NCBI GenBank assembly: GCA_021793055.1
Contig: JAJYTL010000178.1
Span: 1-6,800 of the forward strand
Direction of reading: 5' to 3'
DNA: 6,800 nt
From: Pseudomonadota bacterium
GTDB lineage: Bacteria; Pseudomonadota; Alphaproteobacteria; Ferrovibrionales; Ferrovibrionaceae
Shown here in pieces: positions 1 to 5,441 of the stretch. The notes under the pieces are model-generated. The model did no database searches. It saw nothing but the letters and a program-made list of their open reading frames with translations, and was not told the DNA's origin. The position numbers were made by a program, and so were the translations under genes. Every line of letters begins with the position of its first letter. Within the stretch, counting starts at the first letter, position 1.

Positions 1-304
1 TCTTCAGCCGTTTCAGGCTGTTCTCGCAAGCCGCGATGGCGCCGCGCCGGCTTGCGTTCTGCGGCATCACCTTGCTCACCAGATAGACCTCGTCGCGCCG
101 CCCGGCGATGGCCTCGGCGACGATGGCTTCGGCTTCGCCCGAACCGTAAAGCTCGGCAGTATCGACCAGCCGGAAGCCGAGATCGAGGCCGAGGCGAAGC
201 GCCGCGACCTCGTCGGCGCTGGCGCCCTTGCGCTCGCCCATGCGCCAGGTGCCGAGGCCGAGAACCGGCACCCGTTCGCCGCCGGGAAGTTCGACCGTTC
301 GCAT
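1..304 (-). CDS. Aldo/keto reductase, YeaE-like (N-terminal part; runs off left edge)
   Basis: The first 101 residues of a cytosolic NADPH-dependent aldo/keto reductase, a (beta/alpha)8 barrel that interconverts carbonyls and alcohols. Visible are the opening strand with GLGTWRMGE (residues 16-24), the catalytic motif DTAELYGSGEAE with Asp48 and Tyr53, and Lys78 in VSKVMPQNAS. These are three of the four AKR catalytic residues; the catalytic His lies beyond the window. The combination GTWxMGE plus DTAExY plus SKVxPxNA most resembles E. coli YeaE, from memory of that family. The start ATG at 304 is supported by AAGGAGGG (312-319 on the minus strand) seven bases upstream. It lies 32 bp downstream of the enolase-superfamily gene in the same direction, so the two are probably cotranscribed. 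The substrate cannot be told. Family call is sure; the YeaE subgroup is likely. Confidence 0.93.
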   Translation of the reverse strand, partial: MRTVELPGGERVPVLGLGTWRMGERKGASADEVAALRLGLDLGFRLVDTAELYGSGEAEAIVAEAIAGRRDEVYLVSKVMPQNASRRGAIAACENSLKRLK

Positions 305-336
305 GCGGCATCCCTCCTTGTCGTCGCGCAAGCGCC

Positions 337-1434
337 TCAGGCGCCGGCCGCGACGCGATAGGCCTCGATCTTGTCGTAATCGAAAGTGAAGCCGGCGCCG
401 GGGCGATCCGGCACCGCGATCATGCCGTCCTGATCCAACGCCACCGCTTCGCGAAACAGGCGGCCGAACCACGGCATGTGCTCGACATAGGTGGCGTTCG
501 GCGCCGAGGCCACGACATGCAGGCAATGCTCAGTGAAGAGATGCGGCGAGACCCGCAGGTTATGCACACCGGCGAGCGCCGTCGCCTTGCGCATCTCGGT
601 AAAGCCCCCCATGCGCTGCAGATCGGGCATCAGGATGTCGGCGGCCTTGGTCGCGATGAAGGATTGCATGCCGAGCGCGGTGTAATCGGTCTCGGCACTC
701 GCGATCGGCGTGTCGAGCGCCGCCGCGACCGCGGCCGAGCCGGCGAAGTCCTCGGTCGGCACCGGCTCCTCGAACCAGGTAAGATCGAAGGCTTCGAGCT
801 GGCGCCCGAGCCGGATCGCATGATCGACGGTGAAGCCTTGATTGGCGTCGACCATGAGCCGGATATCGGCGCCGATGGCTTGGCGCACGACGGAGACACG
901 CTCGACGTCTTGCGCAATCGCCGGCTTGCCGATGCGGAGCTTGACGGCACGGAAGCCCTGCTGGACGAAGGCCCGTGCCTCGGACGCGAGTTCGTCCAGG
1001 CTCGACCCCAGCCAAAGCCCGCCGCTGGCATAGGTCGGCACCCGCTCGCGGCAGCCGCCGAAGAGCTTGTAGAGCGGCAGGTTGGCGCGCTTGCCGAGGA
1101 TGTCCCACAGCGCCATGTCGATCGCGGTCATGGCGATGACGGTGACGCCCTTCTGGCCGAAGAAGTTGAGGCGGCGGAAGAGATCGGCCCAGATGCGCTC
1201 GACCATGTGCGGGTCCTGGCCGACGACCTCGCCCGCCAGGCTTCGCGTCAACGCATCGAGAACCCGAAGCTTGTCGACCCCGAAACAGAACACATAGCCC
1301 TCGCCGCTCACACCCTCATCGGTGGTGAGGGTGAGCAGCAAGCAGGCGACCCGGCGGATGTCGTGAATCGACGTCTTCACCGGCGTCGCCAAAGGCAGAT
1401 CGACAAGCGCGGTTTCGAAACCGGAAACTTTCAT
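337..1434 (-). CDS. Mandelate racemase/muconate lactonizing enzyme family protein, probable acid-sugar dehydratase
   Basis: A 365-residue enolase-superfamily enzyme of the mandelate racemase (MR) subgroup. It should abstract the proton alpha to a carboxylate, with Mg2+ stabilising the enediolate, in the cytosol. An N-terminal capping domain (about 1-125) precedes the barrel. Catalytic positions match P. putida mandelate racemase with a constant +1 offset: Lys165 in AVKLRIG, metal ligands Asp196 (VDANQG), Glu222 (WFEEP) and Glu248 (AETD), the Asp271 (LMPD)/His298 (SPHLF) dyad, and Glu318. The second base of the usual KxK motif is Arg167, giving KxR. An intact His-Asp dyad with an altered second base fits a one-base acid-sugar dehydratase better than a two-base racemase; this is inference. 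The start at 1434 has only a weak purine-rich leader (GAGG and a G run). The aldo/keto reductase follows after 32 bp, suggesting a short sugar or sugar-acid catabolic unit. The substrate is unknown. Confidence 0.92.
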   Translation of the reverse strand: MKVSGFETALVDLPLATPVKTSIHDIRRVACLLLTLTTDEGVSGEGYVFCFGVDKLRVLDALTRSLAGEVVGQDPHMVERIWADLFRRLNFFGQKGVTVIAMTAIDMALWDILGKRANLPLYKLFGGCRERVPTYASGGLWLGSSLDELASEARAFVQQGFRAVKLRIGKPAIAQDVERVSVVRQAIGADIRLMVDANQGFTVDHAIRLGRQLEAFDLTWFEEPVPTEDFAGSAAVAAALDTPIASAETDYTALGMQSFIATKAADILMPDLQRMGGFTEMRKATALAGVHNLRVSPHLFTEHCLHVVASAPNATYVEHMPWFGRLFREAVALDQDGMIAVPDRPGAGFTFDYDKIEAYRVAAGA

Positions 1435-1467
1435 TTTCCCCCAACCTCGATCTTGCCGCCGTCATCT

Positions 1468-1486
1468 CGCCGCGGGCGGCGTTTTT
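1468..1486 (+). terminator. Hairpin plus T-run, plus-strand intrinsic terminator-like
   Basis: CGCCG (1468-1472), loop CGGG and CGGCG (1477-1481) form a perfect five-bp GC stem, immediately followed by five T on the plus strand (1482-1486). A competing pairing uses GCCGCC at 1455-1460 with GGCGGC at 1475-1480. The shape is that of a Rho-independent terminator, but both flanking genes are on the minus strand, where the hairpin is not followed by a T-run. It may end an antisense transcript or be chance in GC-rich DNA. Confidence 0.35.
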
Positions 1487-1491
1487 CATGG

Positions 1492-1503
1492 GCGTCCGGA
1501 CGC
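1492..1503. repeat. 12-bp perfect palindrome between methyltransferase and MLE-family gene
   Basis: GCGTCCGGACGC is its own reverse complement and sits 5 bp past the methyltransferase stop, in the 74-bp gap (1435-1508) before the enolase-superfamily gene. It could be a protein-binding palindrome for a separate promoter of the catabolic pair, but I see no convincing -35/-10 beside it. In DNA this GC-rich, chance is also reasonable. Confidence 0.4.
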
Positions 1504-1508
1504 GGCTC

Positions 1509-2123
1509 TCAGCCGGCTTCGGCGCTGCCCGCGTAAATATACGTCATCACCTTCGGCCCCCGCAGATATTCGGCGCTGAAATCCTTGAGCTCGAAGCCGC
1601 CGGCCCGGATCAGCTCGGCGATCGGGCGGTCGAGGCGGCAGCCGCCGGCGATCGGCCGCCAGAGCGGGGTCAGGCGATGCTGCCAGCGACGCACGCCGGG
1701 ATCGGGCGCCAGGCCGTGCTCGGCGAAGAGCAGCCGGCCACCCGGTTTCAGCACCCGGCGCATCTCGCGCAACGCGACCGCCGGGTCGTCGATGGAGCAG
1801 AGCGTCCAGGTGGTGACGACCGTATCGACGCTGGCGTCCGCGAGCGGAATGGCCTCGGCCGAGCCGGTGAGGAATTCGACCTCGCGCCCGGCCCGTACCG
1901 CGGCGGCGCGCGCCATCCGGATCAACTCCGGTGCCGGATCGAGACCGACGACCCGGGCCGCCGACGCTGGGTAGAACGGCAGATTGAGGCCGGAGCCGAT
2001 GCCGATTTCGAGCACCTCGCCCTGCGCCGCGCCGACGATACGGCGGCGATAGCGTGCAAGCTCGCGGTTGCGCATCGCGAAATTGAGCAGGCGGGGAAAC
2101 ACCCGTTGGCAATAGAAGCCCAT
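1509..2123 (-). CDS. Class I SAM-dependent methyltransferase (Methyltransf_11/UbiE-like)
   Basis: A 204-residue Rossmann-fold methyltransferase, likely soluble and cytosolic. Motif I is VLEIGIGSGLNLPFY (37-51), the SAM-ribose acid is Asp62 in VGLDPAPE, GSAEAIPLADASVDTVV (87-103) is the motif II/III region, and LKPGGRLLFAEHG (125-137) is the post-motif strand. The opening MGFYCQRVFPRLLNFAMRN followed by the glycine loop is typical of small lipid/thiol-type methyltransferases related to METTL7; the actual substrate is not deducible. I start at the ATG at 2123. The open frame continues upstream to 2276, but those 51 residues are low-complexity and overlap the tlpA 3' end. The leader GCGGGGGCCT is a weak ribosome site. 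It lies 50 bp downstream of tlpA on the same strand, so cotranscription is likely. Confidence 0.88.
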   Translation of the reverse strand: MGFYCQRVFPRLLNFAMRNRELARYRRRIVGAAQGEVLEIGIGSGLNLPFYPASAARVVGLDPAPELIRMARAAAVRAGREVEFLTGSAEAIPLADASVDTVVTTWTLCSIDDPAVALREMRRVLKPGGRLLFAEHGLAPDPGVRRWQHRLTPLWRPIAGGCRLDRPIAELIRAGGFELKDFSAEYLRGPKVMTYIYAGSAEAG

Positions 2124-2173
2124 AGGCCCCCGCTCAGCCGCTGGCCCCGGGCCGGACGCGAGCGTGCGCCGGC

Positions 2174-2809
2174 TCAGCCAAAGGCGCGCGAGCGCTGCCG
2201 ATCGGCTCGCGTCTCCTTGTTCAGGATCTTCGCTTTCGGCGCCGCCCCGCCCGTCGGCAGATAGCTCTTCAGCCAATTAACGATCGTCGGTTGGTCCCAT
2301 TCGGCGGGGCCGACGATCTTGCCAATTTCCTGCCCCTTGGCGTTGACCAGGAACGAGGTCGGAATGCCGAAGACGCCGAGCTTCTCGGGCACCCCGAGAG
2401 AAGGATCGATATAGATCTTGAGGGCGCGGGCGTTGACCTCGGAGAGGAAACTCTGCACCACCGGCGCGCCGCCGCGATCGATGGCAACGGCGACGACCTG
2501 GAATTTCTTCCCGCCGAGCATCGCCTCAAGGTGGTTCAAGGCGCCGATCTCCTCGCGGCAGCCGACGCACCACGTGGCCCAGATGTTGAGCAGCACGAGC
2601 TTGCCGCGAAAATCGGCGAGATCGAGCGGCCGGCCAGCGGCATCGGCGAAATGCAAGGGGGGCAGCGCCTCTGGCCGTGGCAAGACGATAAAATTCAAGC
2701 CTGCCGGCGGCGCCGCGCCTTCCGCCTCCACATTGCGCACGCCGGACACCACCAAGGCGGCGAGGCTCAACAGCAAGGCCGCGCCAAAGGCCACAAATAA
2801 TCGCCGCAT
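2174..2809 (-). CDS. tlpA: TlpA/ResA-family membrane-anchored thiol:disulfide oxidoreductase
   Basis: A 211-residue protein with an N-terminal basic start and hydrophobic segment (about 4-23, AFGAALLLSLAALVV) that should anchor it in the inner membrane with the thioredoxin domain in the periplasm. The domain shows DLADFRGKLVLLNIWATWC (63-81), the redox pair Cys81/Cys84 in WCVGC, and the cis-proline loop GIPTSF (Pro150). Such proteins reduce cysteines during cytochrome c or oxidase maturation. The dipeptide between the cysteines is VG; most TlpA/ResA members have a proline before the second Cys. The last 25 or so residues form a polar, basic tail past the fold (KAKILNKETRADRQRSRAF). The start ATG at 2809 has AAGGA eight bases upstream. 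It heads the minus-strand cluster and diverges from proA across 320 bp. The symbol denotes the family, not proven orthology. Confidence 0.9.
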   Translation of the reverse strand: MRRLFVAFGAALLLSLAALVVSGVRNVEAEGAAPPAGLNFIVLPRPEALPPLHFADAAGRPLDLADFRGKLVLLNIWATWCVGCREEIGALNHLEAMLGGKKFQVVAVAIDRGGAPVVQSFLSEVNARALKIYIDPSLGVPEKLGVFGIPTSFLVNAKGQEIGKIVGPAEWDQPTIVNWLKSYLPTGGAAPKAKILNKETRADRQRSRAFG

Positions 2810-2834
2810 CCTGTCATCCTTCGGTCACCAAAAC

Positions 2835-2857
2835 GCGGCCCCGCCCGCCGGGGCCGC
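2835..2857. repeat. GC-rich inverted repeat upstream of tlpA
   Basis: GCGGCCCC (2835-2842) and GGGGCCGC (2850-2857) form a perfect eight-bp stem around a seven-base loop. Read on the minus strand the hairpin is followed by GTTTT, so it resembles a weak terminator or a 5' leader hairpin 25 bp before the tlpA start. No minus-strand gene upstream would need terminating, so a leader structure or an insulator against stray transcription is more plausible. Confidence 0.45.
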
Positions 2858-2866
2858 AGGCCGGGC

Positions 2867-2903
2867 CCAAGGCCCTATGTCCAAGGCCCCATGTCCAAAG
2901 GCC
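2867..2903. repeat. 14-bp tandem repeat, about 2.5 copies
   Basis: CCAAGGCCCTATGT (2867-2880) is followed at once by CCAAGGCCCCATGT (2881-2894), differing at one base, and then by a partial, slightly diverged unit CCAAAGGCC (2895-2903). It lies in the non-coding tlpA/proA divergent region. It could be replication slippage or repeated binding sites; no known regulator motif is recognised. Confidence 0.8.
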
Positions 2904-2995
2904 GGGGCCGGGCGCCACCGCACCAGCATTATCGCAAATCGCGCGGCGGAGGGCGGTAAATTTCCGGTGATCCGAGACCGCTGCGGCACCGGGCT

Positions 2996-3017
2996 CGCGG
3001 CCGAAGCGCCGGCCGCG
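2996..3017. repeat. Strong GC hairpin upstream of proA
   Basis: CGCGGCCG (2996-3003) pairs perfectly with CGGCCGCG (3010-3017) around the loop AAGCGC. A competing nine-bp pairing uses GCTCGCGGC (2993-3001) with GCCGCGAGC (3017-3025). There is no T-run on either side, so it is not a classic terminator. Confidence 0.45.
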
Positions 3018-3051
3018 CCGCGAGCATGGCTGCCCTGCGCCCGGCTTGCTC

Positions 3052-3067
3052 TTCCACTGATGTGGAA
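3052..3067. promoter_or_regulatory. Operator-like palindrome upstream of proA
   Basis: TTCCAC (3052-3057), spacer TGAT, GTGGAA (3062-3067) is a perfect six-bp inverted repeat centred about 70 bp before the proA ATG, at the edge of the AT-rich patch. Size and position fit a dimeric regulator site overlapping a promoter, or a leader hairpin. I cannot assign it to a regulator family. Confidence 0.35.
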
Positions 3068-3080
3068 AATGCGCGATATT
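3052..3080 (+). promoter_or_regulatory. Possible sigma70-type promoter for the proA operon
   Basis: GATATT (3075-3080) matches the -10 consensus at four of six bases and lies in the only AT-rich stretch of the gap. A poor -35, TTCCAC (3052-3057), stands 17 bp upstream. CATATT (3085-3090) is an equally good alternative -10. Choice rests mainly on base composition. Confidence 0.25.
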
Positions 3081-3129
3081 TCATCATATTCAAGCGACGA
3101 CTTGGCAACGACAAACCCGAAATCCATTG

Positions 3130-4413
3130 ATGACCATTGCACAGCGAAAACCGGCCGACGCCCTGGTTCAGGAAATGCAGGCGCTCGGGCGCTCGGCGCG
3201 GGCCGCGGCGGCCACGCTCGCGCTCGCCCCGACCGAACAGAAGAACCGCGCCCTGCTCCAGGCCGCGGCGGCCCTGCGCGCGGCGGCGCCGGACATTCTG
3301 GCCGCCAATGCCCGCGACCTGCGGGCGGCCGAGGCCAAGGGCCTCTCGGGCGCCATGACCGACCGGCTGATGCTGGATTCGAAGCGGATCGAGGCCATCG
3401 CCGCCGGCGTTCTCGAGGTCGCCAAGCTGCCTGATCCCGTCGGTGCCGTCGATTCGGAATGGACACGGCCGAACGGGCTTCGCATCAGCCGCGTCCGCGT
3501 GCCGCTCGGCGTCATCGGCATCATCTACGAGAGCCGGCCGAACGTGACCGCCGACGCCGGCGCGCTGTGCCTGAAGTCGGGCAATGCCTGCATCCTGCGC
3601 GGCGGCTCGGAAAGCTTTCATTCGACGCGGGCGATCCATGCCGCGCTGGTCGAGGGGCTCGCGGCCGCCGGCCTGCCCGCGGCCGCGATTTCGCTGGTCC
3701 CCACCACCGACCGCGACGCGGTCGGGATTCTTCTCGGCATGAGCGAATTCGTCGACATCATCGTGCCACGCGGCGGCAAGTCGCTGATCGAGCGAGTGCA
3801 GCGCGACAGCCGCATCCCGATGATCGCGCATCTCGAGGGCAACTGCCACGTCTACGTCAATCGCGCCGCCGACGTGGCCAAGGCGCGCGCCGTGGTGGTG
3901 AACGCGAAGATGCGTCGCACCGGCGTCTGCGGCGCCGCCGAAACCCTGCTGGTCGACGCGGCGGCGGCGGCAAGCCATCTCAAGCCGATCCTAGACGATC
4001 TCATCGCTGCCGGCTGCGAGATCCGGGGCGACGCGCCGACCCAAGCGCTCGATCCCCGCGTCAAGCCGGCGACGGAACTCGACTTCCACACCGAATTCCT
4101 CGACGCTATCATCGCCGTGAAGCAGGTTGCCGACGTCGACGAGGCTATCGCCCATATCGGCGCCTACGGCTCGCATCACACCGACGCGATCCTGACCGAG
4201 GACGCCGCGACCGCCGAGCGCTTCCTCGCCCGCGTCGACAGCGCCATCGTGCTGCATAACGCCTCGACCCAGTTCGCCGACGGCGGCGAATTCGGCATGG
4301 GGGCGGAGATCGGCATCTCGACCGGCCGGCTGCCGCCGCGCGGGCCGGTCGGCGTCGCCGAACTCACGAGCTACAAATACGTCGTCCACGGCAATGGCCA
4401 GGTGCGTCCCTGA
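3130..4413 (+). CDS. proA: Gamma-glutamyl phosphate reductase (proline biosynthesis)
   Basis: A 427-residue cytosolic enzyme that reduces gamma-glutamyl phosphate with NADPH to glutamate semialdehyde, the second step from glutamate to proline; its usual partner is ProB. Full family length is present: the N-terminal cofactor half contains GVIGIIYESRPNVT (about 127-140) and KSGNACILRGGSE, the catalytic cysteine is Cys267 in MRRTGVCGAAE, and the ProA signature VDEAIAHIGAYGSHHTDAI lies near 336-354. The C-terminus has GEFGMGAEIGISTGRLPPRGPVGVAELTSYKY. I start at the ATG at 3130; the TTG directly before it (3127) is an in-frame alternative. No Shine-Dalgarno is evident in the 20 bases upstream. 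It is the first gene of a plus-strand operon, and its TGA (4411-4413) overlaps the proposed nadD start. ProB is not adjacent here. Confidence 0.97.
   Translation: MTIAQRKPADALVQEMQALGRSARAAAATLALAPTEQKNRALLQAAAALRAAAPDILAANARDLRAAEAKGLSGAMTDRLMLDSKRIEAIAAGVLEVAKLPDPVGAVDSEWTRPNGLRISRVRVPLGVIGIIYESRPNVTADAGALCLKSGNACILRGGSESFHSTRAIHAALVEGLAAAGLPAAAISLVPTTDRDAVGILLGMSEFVDIIVPRGGKSLIERVQRDSRIPMIAHLEGNCHVYVNRAADVAKARAVVVNAKMRRTGVCGAAETLLVDAAAAASHLKPILDDLIAAGCEIRGDAPTQALDPRVKPATELDFHTEFLDAIIAVKQVADVDEAIAHIGAYGSHHTDAILTEDAATAERFLARVDSAIVLHNASTQFADGGEFGMGAEIGISTGRLPPRGPVGVAELTSYKYVVHGNGQVRP
4400..4404 (+). promoter_or_regulatory. Shine-Dalgarno-like AGGTG for nadD inside the proA end
   Basis: AGGTG, complementary to part of the 16S rRNA 3' end, lies five bases before the CTG at 4410. 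It supports that codon as the nadD start in the absence of any in-frame ATG, GTG or TTG. Confidence 0.45.
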
Positions 4414-5060
4414 CCCGGCGCTTTCCCCATGCCGCCGGCGGCGGACGCCGGGTCGGCCTCCTCGGCGGCTCGTTCAATCCCGCCCATGCCGGCCATCGCT
4501 ATATCAGCCTGCAAGCGTTGAAGCGCCTCGGCCTCGACGAGGTCTGGTGGCTGGTGTCGCCGCAGAACCCCTTGAAGCCGGTGCGCGGCATGGCCCCTTT
4601 GGCCACCCGGCTGGCGCAGGCGCGCAAGATCGCGCGCGATCCGCGGATCGCCGTCACCGACCTCGAACGGCGGCTCGGCACGCGCTATACGATCGATACC
4701 GTCACGGCCTTGCGCCGGCGTTATCCGGGCTGCCGTTTCGTGCTGCTCGTCGGCGCCGACCTGATGACGGAACTGCCGCGCTGGCGCCGCTGGACGCGGC
4801 TCCTCGTCACTATCCCGGTCGCGGTCTTCGACCGACCGGGCTACACGCGCCGCGCGCTTTCGAGCCAAGCGGCGCTGCGGTTTCATTGCGGCCGGCGACG
4901 GTCGGACCAGGCGCGAACGCTGGCGGATCAAGCGCCGCCGGCCTGGGCCTTCGTCCGCATCGCCCCCCATGCCGCTTCGGCCACGGCCTTGCGCGCGAAG
5001 GCCGCCCGAAAGCCCCCGGAAGCCCAGGTCGCGCGCCGTACCGAGGAGGACATCCCATAG
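4410..5060 (+). CDS. nadD: Nicotinate-nucleotide adenylyltransferase, with a probable CTG start
   Basis: A cytosolic enzyme joining nicotinate mononucleotide and ATP to give deamido-NAD, needed for NAD synthesis. From the proposed start the protein has 216 residues, a normal family length. Nucleotidyltransferase motifs are GLLGGSFNPAHAGH (16-29; His26 and His29 of HxGH), WWLVSPQNPLK (46-56), GTRYTIDT (90-97), LLVGADLMTELPRWRRW (112-128) and SATALR (190-195, the SSTxIR-type phosphate site). The frame has no ATG, GTG or TTG between the stop at 4257-4259 and the TTG at 4518, which falls after the HxGH motif and would remove the active site. The only sensible start is CTG at 4410, overlapping the proA TGA as CTGA behind AGGTG. 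If base 4410 were A, it would be the common ATGA coupling with proA unchanged (CCC to CCA, both Pro). The gene call is sure; the start is likely. Confidence 0.9.
   Translation: MTRRFPHAAGGGRRVGLLGGSFNPAHAGHRYISLQALKRLGLDEVWWLVSPQNPLKPVRGMAPLATRLAQARKIARDPRIAVTDLERRLGTRYTIDTVTALRRRYPGCRFVLLVGADLMTELPRWRRWTRLLVTIPVAVFDRPGYTRRALSSQAALRFHCGRRRSDQARTLADQAPPAWAFVRIAPHAASATALRAKAARKPPEAQVARRTEEDIP
5043..5050 (+). promoter_or_regulatory. Strong Shine-Dalgarno pointing to an ATA start for rsfS
   Basis: GAGGAGGA lies at the very end of nadD, six bases before ATA at 5057. It is the best ribosome-binding sequence in the operon, yet no canonical start follows at the right distance. This decides the rsfS start at 5057. 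Confidence 0.75.
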
Positions 5061-5428
5061 CCCGCAAGCCACGCCGCCCCGCCGCGCTGTCGCGGCTCTT
5101 GAAACTGGTCGAGCAGAGCCTCGACGACGACAAGGCCGAAAACGTCGTCACCATCGATCTCGCCGGCAAGACCTCGATCGCCGATTACATGGTCGTCGCC
5201 AACGGCCGTTCGGGACGCCAGGTCGGCGCCATCGCCGATCACCTGGTCGAACGCCTGAAGCACGAGATCCCCGGACTCGCCGTCCGCGTCGAAGGCATGC
5301 CGCAGAACGATTGGGTGCTGATCGACGCCGGCGACATCATCGTCCACATCTTCCGGCCCGACATCCGCGCCTTCTACAATCTGGAGAAGATCTGGTCGAT
5401 GGCGATGCCGGAACAGGCCGCGGTCTGA
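5057..5428 (+). CDS. rsfS: Ribosome silencing factor RsfS, with a probable ATA start
   Basis: A 123-residue RsfS/Iojap protein. It binds ribosomal protein uL14 on the large subunit and blocks 30S-50S joining when nutrients are scarce. The core is clear: VEQSLDDDKAENVVTIDLAGKTSIADYMVVANGRSGRQV (18-56), HLVERLK, VEGMPQNDWVLIDAGDIIVHIF (78-99) and the closing FYNLEKIWS (106-114). Upstream the frame is open far into nadD (first ATG 4394), but that part is only the nadD shadow. GAGGAGGA six bases ahead points to ATA at 5057, overlapping the nadD TAG as ATAG. The TTG at 5099 would give 109 residues, lacks a ribosome site and trims the first helix. If base 5059 were G, the start would be ATG and nadD would read about 15 codons further. 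Gene sure, start likely. Confidence 0.93.
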   Translation: MARKPRRPAALSRLLKLVEQSLDDDKAENVVTIDLAGKTSIADYMVVANGRSGRQVGAIADHLVERLKHEIPGLAVRVEGMPQNDWVLIDAGDIIVHIFRPDIRAFYNLEKIWSMAMPEQAAV

Positions 5429-5441
5429 GCCGGGCGTCGCC

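Larger units (their letters stand above)
2810..3129. other. 320-bp divergent intergenic region between tlpA and proA
   Basis: No protein-coding gene is convincing here. Open frames crossing it are extensions of shadows of tlpA or proA. It holds two strong GC hairpins (2835-2857, 2996-3017), the 14-bp tandem repeat, the palindrome at 3052-3067 and an AT-rich patch at about 3060-3092, which is the most likely place for the proA promoter. No proB is seen before proA, and no leader peptide rich in proline codons is visible. Confidence 0.7.

Noticed and set aside
332..344. Small inverted repeat GCGCC-TCA-GGCGC around the MLE-family stop as a terminator
   Set aside because: Five-bp stem, three-base loop, no T-run, and the aldo/keto reductase follows with a good ribosome site.
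52..1536. Long plus-strand open frame of 494 codons
   Set aside because: Off-strand shadow of the MLE-family gene and aldo/keto reductase; low-complexity Arg/Ala/Gly-rich translation with no domain, typical of GC-rich DNA.
2124..2276. N-terminal extension of the methyltransferase to a start at 2276
   Set aside because: It overlaps the 3' end of tlpA, has low complexity, and family members begin near MGFY; the ATG at 2123 is preferred.
2418..3434. Plus-strand open frame of 338 codons across tlpA, the gap and early proA
   Set aside because: Antisense to tlpA and off-frame over proA, with composition-driven sequence and no recognisable motif.
2929..3978. Minus-strand open frame of 349 codons opposite proA
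   Set aside because: Antisense shadow of proA; its His/Asp/Gly/Arg-rich sequence matches what proA codons give on the reverse strand.
4518..4520. TTG at 4518 as the nadD start
   Set aside because: It would delete the GGSFNPAHAGH nucleotide-binding motif, making an inactive enzyme, while the intact motif is encoded in frame just upstream.
5099..5101. TTG at 5099 as the rsfS start
   Set aside because: It has no Shine-Dalgarno and truncates the first helix, whereas GAGGAGGA is correctly spaced for 5057. It remains a fallback.
4394..5428. A 344-codon open frame starting at ATG 4394 and ending with RsfS, suggesting a fusion protein
   Set aside because: Its first 220 or so codons are an arginine/proline-rich off-frame reading of nadD, whose conserved motifs are in another frame. 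Only the part after about 5057 is RsfS.
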